Shown here: positions 53,689 to 62,016 of the stretch, one piece after another
How positions within the stretch are numbered: the first letter of the stretch is position 1
How the letters are laid out: each line of letters begins with the position of its first letter
NCBI GenBank assembly: GCA_947176295.1
Contig: CAMWQB010000002.1
Span: 1-64,000 of the forward strand
DNA length: 64,000 nucleotides
Direction of reading: 5' to 3'
From: an uncultured Porphyromonadaceae bacterium
GTDB lineage: Bacteria > Bacteroidota > Bacteroidia > Bacteroidales > Muribaculaceae
Translations under genes and position numbers: made by a program
The notes under the pieces: generated by a model
Databases searched by the model: none
What the model saw: the letters and a program-made list of their open reading frames with translations, nothing else
What the model was told of the DNA's origin: nothing

Positions 53689-54228
53689 ATGATACTGATT
53701 GTGGACGATGACAAATCTATCCGTCTTTCGATTTCGCTGATGCTGAAACAGGCGGGGCTGGAGTTTGAAGCCGTGTCGACTGAAGATGAGGCGATGGCGG
53801 CTGTGCGCAGGCCGGATGTGGAGCTCGTGATCCTCGACATGAATCTGACGCTCGCGACGACCGGCCGCCAGGGGATAGATATGCTGCAGGGGATACGTAT
53901 TCTGGCTCCGGAGGTGCCTGTGATCATGCTCTCGGCCTGGGCGACGGTGCCATTAGCTGTGGAAGGGATGAGCCACGGGGCTGTGGACTTCGTGACGAAA
54001 CCTTGGAGCAACCGCGATTTCATGGCGAAGATCCGCACGGCGCTGAAGCGCGCGGAGGAGAGTGCGGCACGCACGAAGGCCGTGGACACGCTGGACAATA
54101 CCGAGCGCGAGGCTATAGCCAAGGCGCTGAAGCAGACGGACGGCAACCTGAGCGACGCAGCGAGACTGCTGGGCATCACGCGCCAGTCGCTCTACAGAAG
54201 GATGGAGAAATTCGGACTTAAAGCTTGA
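53689..54228 (+). CDS. Response regulator with Fis-type HTH and no AAA+ domain
   Basis: A 179-residue regulator. Receiver: LIVDDDKS, phosphorylated Asp50 in VILDMNL, and FVTKPW. A linker of about 20 residues leads to a C-terminal Fis/HTH_8 motif (EREAIAKALKQTDGNLSDAARLLGITRQSLYRRMEKFG). NtrC-type regulators have a sigma-54 AAA+ domain between these parts; here it is absent, giving the RegA/ActR architecture. No gap or frameshift suggests a recent loss. It precedes a histidine kinase and follows an efflux operon that it may control. Confidence 0.88.
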   Translation: MILIVDDDKSIRLSISLMLKQAGLEFEAVSTEDEAMAAVRRPDVELVILDMNLTLATTGRQGIDMLQGIRILAPEVPVIMLSAWATVPLAVEGMSHGAVDFVTKPWSNRDFMAKIRTALKRAEESAARTKAVDTLDNTEREAIAKALKQTDGNLSDAARLLGITRQSLYRRMEKFGLKA

Positions 54229-54233
54229 GGATT

Positions 54234-55451
54234 ATGACAAGGAGCAACGTATATTTCGGATTGAGTTTGGTTTTGCTTGTGGCTGCGGGCCTTTGCGGCT
54301 ACCGGGGGCATGCATATGAATGCGTGGGGCTTACGGCCGCGGGGGTGGTGGCGCTGGTTCTTTTCCGGCGGGCGACAGTGAAACCGATGCGGGCAATCCG
54401 CTCCGGAATGGACTTGCTTCTGAGCCAAGACTTTGCAAGCCGGCTTCGCCCGGTGGGCCAAAAGGATGCGGATGAGGTGGTGAGGGTTTTCAACGCCATC
54501 ATGGGGACGATGAAATCCGAGAGGCTCAAAAACGAGGAACAGAATGCTTTTCTGTCGAAAATCGTGGAGGCTTCGCCGATGGGGGTGGCGGTTTGCACGT
54601 TCGACGGGGAGATAGAGAGCTCGAATCCTGCATTCAAGGACTTGGGCGGGGAAGCGCTGGAAGGGGTGCTGTCGACGCTCGGCGACGGGGAGCAGCGGAT
54701 AATACGGCCTGGAGGCGAGCAGGTGCTGAAATGCGTGCGCATGCATTTTATGGACCGTGGGTTCCGTCGTAGATTCTACCTGGTGGAACGTCTGACTGAT
54801 GAAATCGTACGGGCGGAGACGGAGCTCTTCCACAAGATAGTGCGGACGATGGGGCATGAGGTGAACAATACGCTTGGGGGCGTGGTGAGTGTGCTGGAAA
54901 CGCTCCAGGCTGTGCATGAGGGGGACGAAATCGTGGCGGAGGCGCTGGATTCGAGCCGGAGCTCGTGCCTTGCGCTGACGTCGTTCGTGAAGGCATACTC
55001 GGATGTCGTGAAACTTCCGGATGCAGAACCGGAAGCTATCGATGTGGCGGAGTTCCTGCGCCGCTGCCTGCCGTTTCTGCAGAAGATGTGTCCGCCGAAC
55101 ATCCGTCTGCGGGTGGATGCGAAAGACGGATCGCGAATCGAGGGGGACCCGATGCTGCTGGAGCGCGTGATAGTGAATGCGGTGAAGAATGCGGTGGAAA
55201 GCATCGGGAGCCGGGATGGGGAAATAGCATTGGGGTGCTCCGGGAAGCGGATTGAAATAACTGACAACGGCCCCGGGATAAGCGCAGAGAATGCAGAACG
55301 GGTGTTCACTCCCTTCTTCTCGACCAAGCGCGCCGACCGCGGGCTTGGGCTTATGCTCATCGCCGACATCCTCAGGAAACATGGGGCGGCGTTCAATCTA
55401 TCGACGGATGCTGATGGGCTGACGAGGTTGAGAATCGATTTCGCAAAGTGA
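54234..55451 (+). CDS. Sensor histidine kinase partner of the RegA-like regulator
   Basis: A 405-residue kinase. Two N-terminal hydrophobic helices separated by only a few residues leave almost no periplasmic domain. A HAMP-like stretch (PMRAIRSGMDLLLS) and a PAS-like domain (about 105-170, SKIVEASPMGVAVCTFDGEIESSNPAF) precede the H-box MGHEVNNTLGGVVSVLE with His208. ATP-binding boxes are NAVKNAVES, ITDNGPGI and RGLGLMLIADIL. The H-box with an N at +3 is of the NtrB-like class. TTG at 54225 would overlap the regulator stop; ATG 54234 is preferred. Confidence 0.88.
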   Translation: MTRSNVYFGLSLVLLVAAGLCGYRGHAYECVGLTAAGVVALVLFRRATVKPMRAIRSGMDLLLSQDFASRLRPVGQKDADEVVRVFNAIMGTMKSERLKNEEQNAFLSKIVEASPMGVAVCTFDGEIESSNPAFKDLGGEALEGVLSTLGDGEQRIIRPGGEQVLKCVRMHFMDRGFRRRFYLVERLTDEIVRAETELFHKIVRTMGHEVNNTLGGVVSVLETLQAVHEGDEIVAEALDSSRSSCLALTSFVKAYSDVVKLPDAEPEAIDVAEFLRRCLPFLQKMCPPNIRLRVDAKDGSRIEGDPMLLERVIVNAVKNAVESIGSRDGEIALGCSGKRIEITDNGPGISAENAERVFTPFFSTKRADRGLGLMLIADILRKHGAAFNLSTDADGLTRLRIDFAK

Positions 55452-55475
55452 GGGATGTTAAATGTTAACAAATTG

Positions 55476-55506
55476 TTGGCGGGGTGGAATTTTATTTGTA
55501 TCTTTG
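55476..55506 (+). promoter_or_regulatory. Promoter of pnp
   Basis: TTG at 55476-55478 and TATCTTTG at 55499-55506 have 20-nt spacing, 43 nt before the start codon. Just upstream lie two TGTTAA copies, including GTTAACAA at 55464-55471. Confidence 0.7.
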
Positions 55507-55549
55507 CACGATTTTGAAGTAAATAAACCAATACGAACCTCGAATTTTT

Positions 55550-57772
55550 ATGAATCCGATCAAAAAAACCATCACCCTTGCCGACGGTCGCACGATAACG
55601 CTTGAGACCGGGAAGCTGGCGAAGCAGGCTGATGGAGCGGTAGAACTGCGGATGGGCAATACTATGCTTCTTGCCACCGTGGTATCGGCAAAGGAAGCCG
55701 GCGAAGGCGTCGACTTCATGCCCCTGACAGTAGAGTACAAAGAAAAATTCTCGTCGAACGGTCGCTTTCCGGGCGGCTTCCTCAAGCGCGAAGGCCGCGC
55801 GAGCGACTACGAGATCCTGACCTCGCGACTTGTAGACCGCGTGCTGCGTCCGCTTTTCCCGGACAATTACCATGCCGACACGTTTGTGAACATCATTATG
55901 TTCTCGGCCGACGGCGAGGATATGCCCGATGCCCTTGCAGGACTTGCAGCGTCGGCAGCGATAGCAGTGAGCGACATTCCCTTCAACGGGCCTATTTCGG
56001 AGGTTCGTGTTGCCCGAGTTGACGGCGAATATGTGATCAATCCTACCTTCAAGCAGCTCGAGAAGGCTGACATGGAACTGATGGTAGGTGCTACATACGA
56101 CAATATCATGATGGTGGAAGGCGAGATGGACGAAGTGTCGGAAGCCGACCTCCTTGGAGCCCTGAAGGCAGCGCACGAAGCGATCCGCGAGCAGGTGAAG
56201 GCCGTGAACGAACTGGCCGAGGCTGCCGGAGCTACGGTGAAGCGCGAATACTGCCACGAGGTGAACGACGAGGAGCTCCGCAAGGACATCCACGACAAGT
56301 GCTACGAGAAGGCATACGCCATCGCCAAGACCGGCACGGCCGACAAGCACTGGCGTCAGGAGTCGTTCGACGCTATCCGCCAGGAATATATCGATTCGCT
56401 TCCGGAGGACGTTCGCGAGGAGAAGACACCTCTTGTAAAGCGCTACTACCACGAGGTAGAGAAGGAGGCCATGCGCCGCTGCGTGCTTGACGAGGGCATC
56501 CGCCTCGACGGCCGCAAGACCACGGACATCCGCCCCATCTGGTGTGAGACGGACTACGTTCCGGGCCCTCACGGGTCGGCAGTGTTCACCCGCGGGGAGA
56601 CGCAGGCCCTGGCTACTGTAACTCTCGGCACGAAGCTTGACGAGAAGATTCTGGACGATGTTCTGAACCAGGGCCGCGAGCGTTTCCTGCTTCACTACAA
56701 CTTCCCTCCCTTCTCGACCGGCGAAGCCAAGCCTCAGCGCGGCGTGGGCCGACGCGAGGTGGGGCACGGCAACCTTGCACACCGCGCCCTGAAGCGTATG
56801 TTCCCCGAGAACTTCCCGTATGTAGTTCGCATTGTGAGCGACATCCTCGAGAGCAACGGGTCGTCGTCGATGGCAACTGTCTGCGCCGGCACTCTTTCGC
56901 TTCTTGACGCCGGCGTGAAGATGAAGAAGCCCGTGAGCGGTATCGCCATGGGTCTTATCACGGACACGAACTGCTCGAAATATGCAATTCTGAGCGATAT
57001 CCTCGGCGATGAGGACCACTTGGGTGACATGGACTTCAAGGTAACGGGCACGCGCGACGGCATCACGGCCACGCAGATGGACATCAAGTGCGACGGCCTG
57101 AGCTACGAAATCCTTGAGCGCGCTCTGAACCAGGCCCGCGAAGGCCGCCTCCACATCCTGGACAAAATCGAGGAGACCATTCCGGCTCCCCGCGAGGACT
57201 ACAAGCCTCACGTTCCGCGGATCGTGACGATGCTGATTCCGAAAGAGCTTATCGGTGCCGTAATCGGCCCGGGCGGAAAGGTGATCCAGGGCATCCAGGA
57301 GGAATCGGGTGCGACGGTAAGCATCGACGAAATCGAGGAAGGCGGCCACATAGAAGTGGCAGCACCTCACAAGGATGCTATCGACAAGGCTCTGGCTATG
57401 ATCAATGCCATAGTGGAGCTTCCCGAGGAAGGCAAGGTATATCAGGGCACTGTTCGCTCGATCATGGACTTCGGTGCATTCGTTGAATTCATGCCTCACC
57501 GCGACGGCTTGCTGCACATCAGCGAGATTTCGTGGGAGCGTCTTCCCGACATGGAAGCCTCGAAGCTTAAAGAAGGCGACAAGGTGGAAGTGAAGCTGAT
57601 TGAAATCGACAAGAAGAGCGGCAAATACCGTCTGTCGATGCGTGCGCTTCAGCCGAAGCCGGAAGGCTACGTAGAGCCTCAGCGCGGACCTCGCGGCCCG
57701 CGTCGAGAAGGCGGCGAGAACAACCGCGGCGAGCGTCGCGGCCCGCGCCGTCCGGCAGCAGAAAAGAAATAA
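55550..57772 (+). CDS. pnp: Polyribonucleotide nucleotidyltransferase (PNPase)
   Basis: A 740-residue 3'-5' phosphorolytic exoribonuclease. Two RNase PH-type domains are joined by a helical linker; the N-terminal core has [17 protein letters not shown] and the C-terminal core [25 protein letters not shown]-like residues. A KH domain (GPGG at about 572-575) and an S1 domain (about 625-700, [24 protein letters not shown]) bind RNA. The last 35 residues are rich in Arg and Gly, which could add RNA contacts. Single gene with its own promoter and terminator. Confidence 0.96.
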   Translation: MNPIKKTITLADGRTITLETGKLAKQADGAVELRMGNTMLLATVVSAKEAGEGVDFMPLTVEYKEKFSSNGRFPGGFLKREGRASDYEILTSRLVDRVLRPLFPDNYHADTFVNIIMFSADGEDMPDALAGLAASAAIAVSDIPFNGPISEVRVARVDGEYVINPTFKQLEKADMELMVGATYDNIMMVEGEMDEVSEADLLGALKAAHEAIREQVKAVNELAEAAGATVKREYCHEVNDEELRKDIHDKCYEKAYAIAKTGTADKHWRQESFDAIRQEYIDSLPEDVREEKTPLVKRYYHEVEKEAMRRCVLDEGIRLDGRKTTDIRPIWCETDYVPGPHGSAVFTRGETQALATVTLGTKLDEKILDDVLNQGRERFLLHYNFPPFSTGEAKPQRGVGRREVGHGNLAHRALKRMFPENFPYVVRIVSDILESNGSSSMATVCAGTLSLLDAGVKMKKPVSGIAMGLITDTNCSKYAILSDILGDEDHLGDMDFKVTGTRDGITATQMDIKCDGLSYEILERALNQAREGRLHILDKIEETIPAPREDYKPHVPRIVTMLIPKELIGAVIGPGGKVIQGIQEESGATVSIDEIEEGGHIEVAAPHKDAIDKALAMINAIVELPEEGKVYQGTVRSIMDFGAFVEFMPHRDGLLHISEISWERLPDMEASKLKEGDKVEVKLIEIDKKSGKYRLSMRALQPKPEGYVEPQRGPRGPRREGGENNRGERRGPRRPAAEKK

Positions 57773-57784
57773 GACATGACACAC

Positions 57785-57821
57785 CACTCCCCGACGGTTG
57801 CTCGCCGGGGAGTGATTTTTT
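57785..57821 (+). terminator. Intrinsic terminator of pnp
   Basis: The stem CACTCCCC / GGGGAGTG is followed by ATTTTTT, starting 13 nt after the stop codon. Confidence 0.85.
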
Positions 57822-57830
57822 GAAGGGGGA

Positions 57831-57920
57831 ATTATCGGGATTAATCTTGATTTATCGGGATCAAGCGGGGATGAGCGGGATTAAGCAGGGAACAAAGGGC
57901 ATTGTCAGGAATATGCGAGG
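57831..57920. repeat. 10-bp phased degenerate tandem repeat (copy 1)
   Basis: Nine consecutive units of exactly 10 bp, rough consensus ATTAAGCGGG or TTATCGGGAT, with the GGG staying in register through all units. It lies between the pnp terminator and the acpP promoter and does not code for protein. A second array of the same unit lies after fabF (59841-59910). Confidence 0.65.
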
Positions 57921-58005
57921 GAGGGATTGAGCCTCGTTAACAATTTTTTAAGAGGATATTGAGTGGAAAATTGCGGAAAAATTTCTTTATATGCCGAATT
58001 TTTTG

Positions 58006-58013
58006 TTACTTTG
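58006..58013 (+). promoter_or_regulatory. Probable -7 element of acpP
   Basis: TTACTTTG differs from TAnnTTTG by one base and lies 42 nt before acpP. The -33 region is T-rich without a clean TTG. GTTAACAA occurs at 57936-57943, about 63 nt further up. Confidence 0.45.
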
Positions 58014-58055
58014 CATCGCAAAACGTGAAATTACTAATTAAAACCGAAAAGTATT

Positions 58056-58289
58056 ATGTCTGAAATTGCAGATCGCGTAAAAGCTATCGTAGTAGACAAG
58101 CTCGGCGTAGACGCTGACAAAGTAACTGAAGAAGCAACCTTCATCAACGACCTTGGCGCCGACAGCCTCGACACTGTAGAGCTGATCATGGACCTCGAAA
58201 AGGAATTCAACATCACTATTCCTGAGGACAAGGCAGAAGAAATCAAGACGGTAGGCGACGCAATCGCTTTCGTAGAAGCCAGCAAGTAA
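58056..58289 (+). CDS. acpP: Acyl carrier protein
   Basis: A 77-residue acidic carrier protein of type II fatty-acid synthesis. The phosphopantetheine site is Ser37 in [12 protein letters not shown]. Four-helix pattern and length are standard. It precedes fabF, an arrangement common to many bacteria. Codon use is unusually uniform, as expected for a highly expressed gene. Confidence 0.97.
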   Translation: MSEIADRVKAIVVDKLGVDADKVTEEATFINDLGADSLDTVELIMDLEKEFNITIPEDKAEEIKTVGDAIAFVEASK

Positions 58290-58343
58290 GCCGGGCTCCG
58301 ACACGAACCGTCAGCTTCTAAAGCAGTCAAAAAAAAAGAGACT

Positions 58344-58404
58344 AAAAGCCGCCGAGGAGCCGCCTTTCCCCCTCCAAGGGGCGGGCAGAATCCGGCGGTT
58401 TTTT
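58344..58404 (+). terminator. GC-rich hairpin with T tract between acpP and fabF
   Basis: The outer stem CCGCCG / CGGCGG encloses a second stem (TTTCCCC against GGGGCGGG) and is followed by TTTTTT. No promoter was seen between it and fabF, so it may be leaky and act to set acpP above fabF. Confidence 0.65.
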
Positions 58405-58495
58405 CATATATCGCGGGAGGAGGCCTCCGGGCCGGCCCTCGAATTGCAAGAAAAGGCATCCGCCATACAGCTAAAACAACTCCAAAGACACAAAT

Positions 58496-59761
58496 ATGGA
58501 ATTAAAAAGAGTCGTGGTAACAGGCTTAGGCGCCATCACCCCTCTTGGCAATGACGTAGCAACGACATGGGCCAATGCAAAAGAGGGCGTGAGCGGAGCG
58601 GGCCCTATCACCCATTTCGACGCCTCGAAGTTCAAGACGCAGTTTGCGTGCGAGGTCAAGGGCTACAATGCCGCAGACCACTTCGACCGCAAGAAGGAGC
58701 GTCAGCTTGACCTCTATGCTCAGTATGCCCTCGTGGCTGCCCGCCAGGCAGTGGAGGATTCGGGCATCAATGCCGAGAGCGTGGACCACAACCGTGTGGG
58801 TGTGATTGTAGCAGCCGGCATCGGCGGGCTCCACACCTTTGAGGAAGAGGCAGGATATTTCGCACTTACGGGCGAAGAAAAGGGCCCGAAGTACAATCCG
58901 TTCTTCATCCCTAAGATGATTGCGGACATCGCCTCGGGCCACATATCGATGGAATATGGCTTCCACGGCCCGAACTACGGCGTGGTGAGTGCATGCGCCT
59001 CGTCGAACAATGCGATAATCGACGCATTCAACTATATCCGTCTGGGCAAGGCTGATGCCTTTATCACCGGCGGCGCGGAAGCAGCAGTCTTCCCAGCGGG
59101 CGTGGGCGGCTTCAACTCGATGCACGCACTTTCGACGCGCAACGACAGTCCGAAGACGGCTTCGCGCCCCTTCAGCGCCAGCCGCGACGGCTTCGTAATC
59201 GGCGAGGGTGCTACAGTGCTCATCCTCGAAGAGCTGGAGCATGCGAAGGCACGCGGAGCGAAGATCTATGCCGAGGTTGTGGGCGGCGGCATGAGCGCCG
59301 ACGCTTATCACATCACGGCTACGCACCCCGAAGGCCTTGGCGCTATCCTCTCGATGAAGATGGCTCTCGAGGACGCAGGGATGAAGCCTGAGGATATCGA
59401 CTACATCAACGTGCACGGCACGTCGACCCCGAAGGGCGATATCTCCGAGGTGAAGGCTATCGTGGACCTCTTCGGCGATGCGGCCTACAAGCTGAATATC
59501 TCGTCGACGAAGTCGATGACGGGCCACCTCCTGGGCGCTACGGGCGCTATGGAAGCAATGTTCAGCATCAAGGCTGTTGAGGAAGACATCGTGCCTCCGA
59601 CCATCAACCATGAGGAGGGCGACAATGATCCTGAGATTGACTACAACCTGAACTTTACTTTCGGCAAGGCCCAGCATCGCAAGGTGCGTGCGGCGCTTTC
59701 GAACGCTTTCGGTTTCGGCGGCCACAATGCTTCCGTGATCGTGAAGAAGTACGAGGAATAA
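58496..59761 (+). CDS. fabF: Beta-ketoacyl-ACP synthase II
   Basis: A 421-residue condensing enzyme of fatty-acid elongation. The thiolase-fold catalytic triad is complete: Cys167 in VVSACASSNNAI, His307 in NVHGTSTPKGD and His344 in SMTGHLLGATGAME. The start MELKRVVVTGLGAITPLGN is the usual FabF N-terminus. It elongates acyl chains bound to the ACP encoded 207 nt upstream. Followed by a strong terminator. Confidence 0.97.
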   Translation: MELKRVVVTGLGAITPLGNDVATTWANAKEGVSGAGPITHFDASKFKTQFACEVKGYNAADHFDRKKERQLDLYAQYALVAARQAVEDSGINAESVDHNRVGVIVAAGIGGLHTFEEEAGYFALTGEEKGPKYNPFFIPKMIADIASGHISMEYGFHGPNYGVVSACASSNNAIIDAFNYIRLGKADAFITGGAEAAVFPAGVGGFNSMHALSTRNDSPKTASRPFSASRDGFVIGEGATVLILEELEHAKARGAKIYAEVVGGGMSADAYHITATHPEGLGAILSMKMALEDAGMKPEDIDYINVHGTSTPKGDISEVKAIVDLFGDAAYKLNISSTKSMTGHLLGATGAMEAMFSIKAVEEDIVPPTINHEEGDNDPEIDYNLNFTFGKAQHRKVRAALSNAFGFGGHNASVIVKKYEE

Positions 59762-59785
59762 AATTTTTACAAGCTCAAGATAAGG

Positions 59786-59826
59786 ACACCTCCGGGGCGA
59801 TCGCTCCGGAGGTGTTGTTTTTTTTG
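59786..59826 (+). terminator. Intrinsic terminator of fabF
   Basis: The stem ACACCTCCGG / CCGGAGGTGT around a GCGATCGC loop is followed by TTGTTTTTTTT, then a run of nine Gs. Confidence 0.85.
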
Positions 59827-59840
59827 GGGGGGGGAGTGGG

Positions 59841-59910
59841 AATGTCGTGGATTTTTCGGGACTAATCGGGGAAAATCGAGATTAATCGGGATTTAGCGGG
59901 AATGGGGTCG
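59841..59910. repeat. 10-bp phased degenerate tandem repeat (copy 2)
   Basis: Seven consecutive 10-bp units, clearest as ATTTTTCGGG, ACTAATCGGG, ATTAATCGGG and ATTTAGCGGG. It sits between the fabF terminator and the 3' end of the convergent lysozyme gene. Unit and phase match the array upstream of acpP. Confidence 0.65.
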
Positions 59911-59912
59911 GG

Positions 59913-60644
59913 TTATTGGGCTTTGAGCCAGGTGCGGTAGGCGAGGGTGTCGCCGTTGAAGGTGTTGAGGTCGACGGGGCCTTTTATGCCGGGGATGGTG
60001 GCGCGGTGGCTGTGCTGCCACAGACGCCATGAGACGGCGGATGAGATGGGAGGTGTGGTGAATGAACATATCCACAGGTCAGCATCGGATATGCGTCGGC
60101 GCATGAAGCGGGAATAGCCGGCTTTGTTGGTGTAGATGAGGGATGGTATCCCAGCGGCGGCGAGGGTTGCACGGAGGGCCTGGAGGCGCTCCATTATTGT
60201 CTCAGTGGGGACTTGGGCGGGATTGCCGCTTTCTTCGACGTCGATTGCTACGGGGAGGTCGATTATCCGGCCATTTAGGGTGGAAATAATGTTGCGGGCC
60301 TGCTCGGCTCCTTCGGTGTCGAAGCGGAAGAAATGATATGGGCCGACGTCGAGGCCTGCAGCGCGGGCGGAATCGAAGTTGGCGGCGAATGCTTTGTCGC
60401 GGAAATCGGCTCCTTCGGTGGCTTTGAGGTAGACGAAGCGCACCCCACCCTCCAGGCGTGCGCGCCGGAAATCGACGCGACCGTTGTGGGAAGATATGTC
60501 GATGCCGATGACGGGATATTCGGAGCGGTCGAGGTCGATGTGGACAGAGTGAGGCATCAGCAGACGCCACCCTGCAAGCGCTACGATTGCAGCGCCTGTG
60601 AGGGCAATAATGGCTATTGCTATAGTGCGGGCCTGGAGATGCAT
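59913..60644 (-). CDS. GH25 lysozyme-like muramidase, membrane-anchored
   Basis: A 243-residue protein of glycoside hydrolase family 25, cutting beta-1,4 bonds in peptidoglycan. A hydrophobic segment at about 7-29 anchors or exports it. The catalytic domain begins VIGIDISSHNG with Asp49, and has FVYLKATEG and the DxE pair Asp135-Glu137 in AIDVEES, so the active site is complete. The start MHLQARTIAIAII is preferred: a longer reading from 60731 would run through the promoter and the hairpin in front of the gene. Minus strand, downstream of the PCMD gene. Confidence 0.88.
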   Translation of the reverse strand: MHLQARTIAIAIIALTGAAIVALAGWRLLMPHSVHIDLDRSEYPVIGIDISSHNGRVDFRRARLEGGVRFVYLKATEGADFRDKAFAANFDSARAAGLDVGPYHFFRFDTEGAEQARNIISTLNGRIIDLPVAIDVEESGNPAQVPTETIMERLQALRATLAAAGIPSLIYTNKAGYSRFMRRRISDADLWICSFTTPPISSAVSWRLWQHSHRATIPGIKGPVDLNTFNGDTLAYRTWLKAQ

Positions 60645-60655
60645 GGGATGAAAAT

Positions 60656-60685
60656 AGCGGATGTGGAACCAATTCCACATCCGCT
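60656..60685 (-). promoter_or_regulatory. Perfect 13-bp inverted repeat in the lysozyme leader
   Basis: Arms AGCGGATGTGGAA and TTCCACATCCGCT pair perfectly around four bases. On the minus strand it begins one base after the -7 element and ends 11 nt before the start codon, followed by ATTTT. It could be an operator, a leader hairpin that affects translation, or a terminator for the PCMD gene. Confidence 0.65.
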
Positions 60686-60686
60686 G

Positions 60687-60715
60687 CAAAGGTATGAAAA
60701 AAAAGGGAATTTCAA
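60687..60715 (-). promoter_or_regulatory. Promoter of the GH25 gene
   Basis: On the minus strand the -7 reads TACCTTTG (60694-60687) and a TTG lies at 60715-60713, spacing 18 nt. It overlaps the end of the PCMD gene by a few bases. Confidence 0.6.
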
Positions 60716-61671
60716 TATACCATGCCGACATTATCGACCCAGAAATTCATGCCGGGCGTGCCGGTGTAAGGCTCGCCGGAGCCGCTGCTCATCATGAGGA
60801 CGAGGTGTGTGGGGGTGGCGTCGGGGGAGTCCCAGCCTACTTCGCGGACGGGAACCATCTTTCCGTGGGAGTTGCGAGCGTAGTAGCTCTTGGCTTCGGG
60901 GATGAGGCCCATGAAGGGCTTGTAGCCGGGGGTGGAAGTGATGTCGCCGTAGTTGATCTTGAGGTTGTGGTTGTTTACCCATCCGTTTGTGGAGCGTCCG
61001 AGGAGCTCGCGGCCTGTGCCGACGCGCTTAGCGTAGATGTTGCCGTCGGCGTCTTCCCAGCGGCGCTGAAGGAGGACGAGAACTTCGGCCTTGTCTGTGC
61101 CGGGCATTTCTTTCTTGGCTCCGAAACCGGAGGAGTAGATGCGACCTGCTCCTGCGGGGATGGAGAGCTTATAGTCGTAGCGGAGAGCTTTGGGGCGCTT
61201 AGTGAATGGGACGCCCATTTCCATCTTGGAGTAAGGATTTTTGGTGTTCTTGACGGGCTCGAGCATCTTTCCGAGGAATATCGAGCCGGCTACCATGACG
61301 TCGATATTTACCATTCCGGCGGCTTTGCATTCTTCCATCTGAGTGGAGAGGCGTGCGCAGCGGTTGCCGGGGGCTCGGTCGTCGGGATATACGGCGTTGG
61401 AAGTCTTTGTGATGCCCATTACTTTAGCGAGGACGTTGGAAGTGGCCCATGGGGATCCGCCGGCGTTGGTGTAAGGCTTGTCGCCGGGTATTGTTGCGTT
61501 AGGACCGATTTCGTATACGGTCTTTGTCTTGCCGCCGATGATACCTGATTCCTTGATGGGACGTGCTACCCAGTTTTCGAAATCGCCGAACTTGAGCATT
61601 TCGACATTTTGCGCTGAAACAAGGCCTGAAACAAGAAGCGCGATTGCTAAAAAAATATTCTTGGCTTTCAT
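60712..61671 (-). CDS. Secreted PCMD-domain protein
   Basis: A 319-residue exported protein (signal peptide 1-20, ending VSAQ) resembling the PCMD (putative carbohydrate metabolism) domain family of Bacteroidetes. It begins MLKFGDFENWVARPIKESG after the signal and ends NFWVDNVGMVY; the N- and C-terminal strands are typical of carbohydrate-binding-like beta-sandwiches. GNRCARLSTQ and GSIFLGKM are other recognisable family segments. No catalytic residues can be named. It lies upstream of the lysozyme gene on the same strand. Confidence 0.75.
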   Translation of the reverse strand: MKAKNIFLAIALLVSGLVSAQNVEMLKFGDFENWVARPIKESGIIGGKTKTVYEIGPNATIPGDKPYTNAGGSPWATSNVLAKVMGITKTSNAVYPDDRAPGNRCARLSTQMEECKAAGMVNIDVMVAGSIFLGKMLEPVKNTKNPYSKMEMGVPFTKRPKALRYDYKLSIPAGAGRIYSSGFGAKKEMPGTDKAEVLVLLQRRWEDADGNIYAKRVGTGRELLGRSTNGWVNNHNLKINYGDITSTPGYKPFMGLIPEAKSYYARNSHGKMVPVREVGWDSPDATPTHLVLMMSSGSGEPYTGTPGMNFWVDNVGMVY

Positions 61672-62016
61672 AGGTGATTGCGGATTAGAGTATAACGGAT
61701 GAAAAGATCTTACCTCTTGAATTCTCGGAGGCTTTGAATACTAACACCGCAAGGGGTAGATCGGTTTGTGTAATCATATTTTTTAACCAATGGGGAGGGG
61801 GATGGGTAGTCGGATGCTATCATTTATAAAGGATATTTGGTTAAAATGATTTAAGGAATGAATATAAAATAGAGTAAGGGTGAGTTTAACGAAAAAATTT
61901 TTGGAAAAAGAACAAATTTTTTGTAACTTGCGGCCAATTTAGATTATACAGGCTTCGGCCAATCTCGCAGATTTAATTACCAATCACTCAACATACATTT
62001 CCAATTAATACAATTT
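61672..62016. other. Divergent intergenic region
   Basis: About 345 nt between the PCMD gene and the large secreted protein gene, clearly AT-rich toward the right. A -7-like TAACTTG lies near 61924-61930 (one T short of consensus) and could serve the right-hand gene. No terminator, RNA or repeat was recognised, and no exact TAnnTTTG was found for the PCMD gene. Confidence 0.45.

Noticed and set aside
52059-54179. About 700-codon open frame on the minus strand opposite the TolC-type gene
   Set aside because: Shadow of the TolC and response-regulator genes; its translation is rich in His and Arg, as antisense frames here usually are.
54776-57787. Very long open frame on the minus strand opposite pnp and the histidine kinase
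   Set aside because: It mirrors two well-identified genes and has no recognisable protein features; it arises from GC-rich codon use on the other strand.
59826-59834. Run of nine Gs after the fabF terminator
   Set aside because: Non-coding and away from any promoter, so no phase-variable effect can be argued.
60645-60731. Longer N-terminus for the GH25 protein
   Set aside because: It would include the promoter and the perfect hairpin and overlap the PCMD gene.
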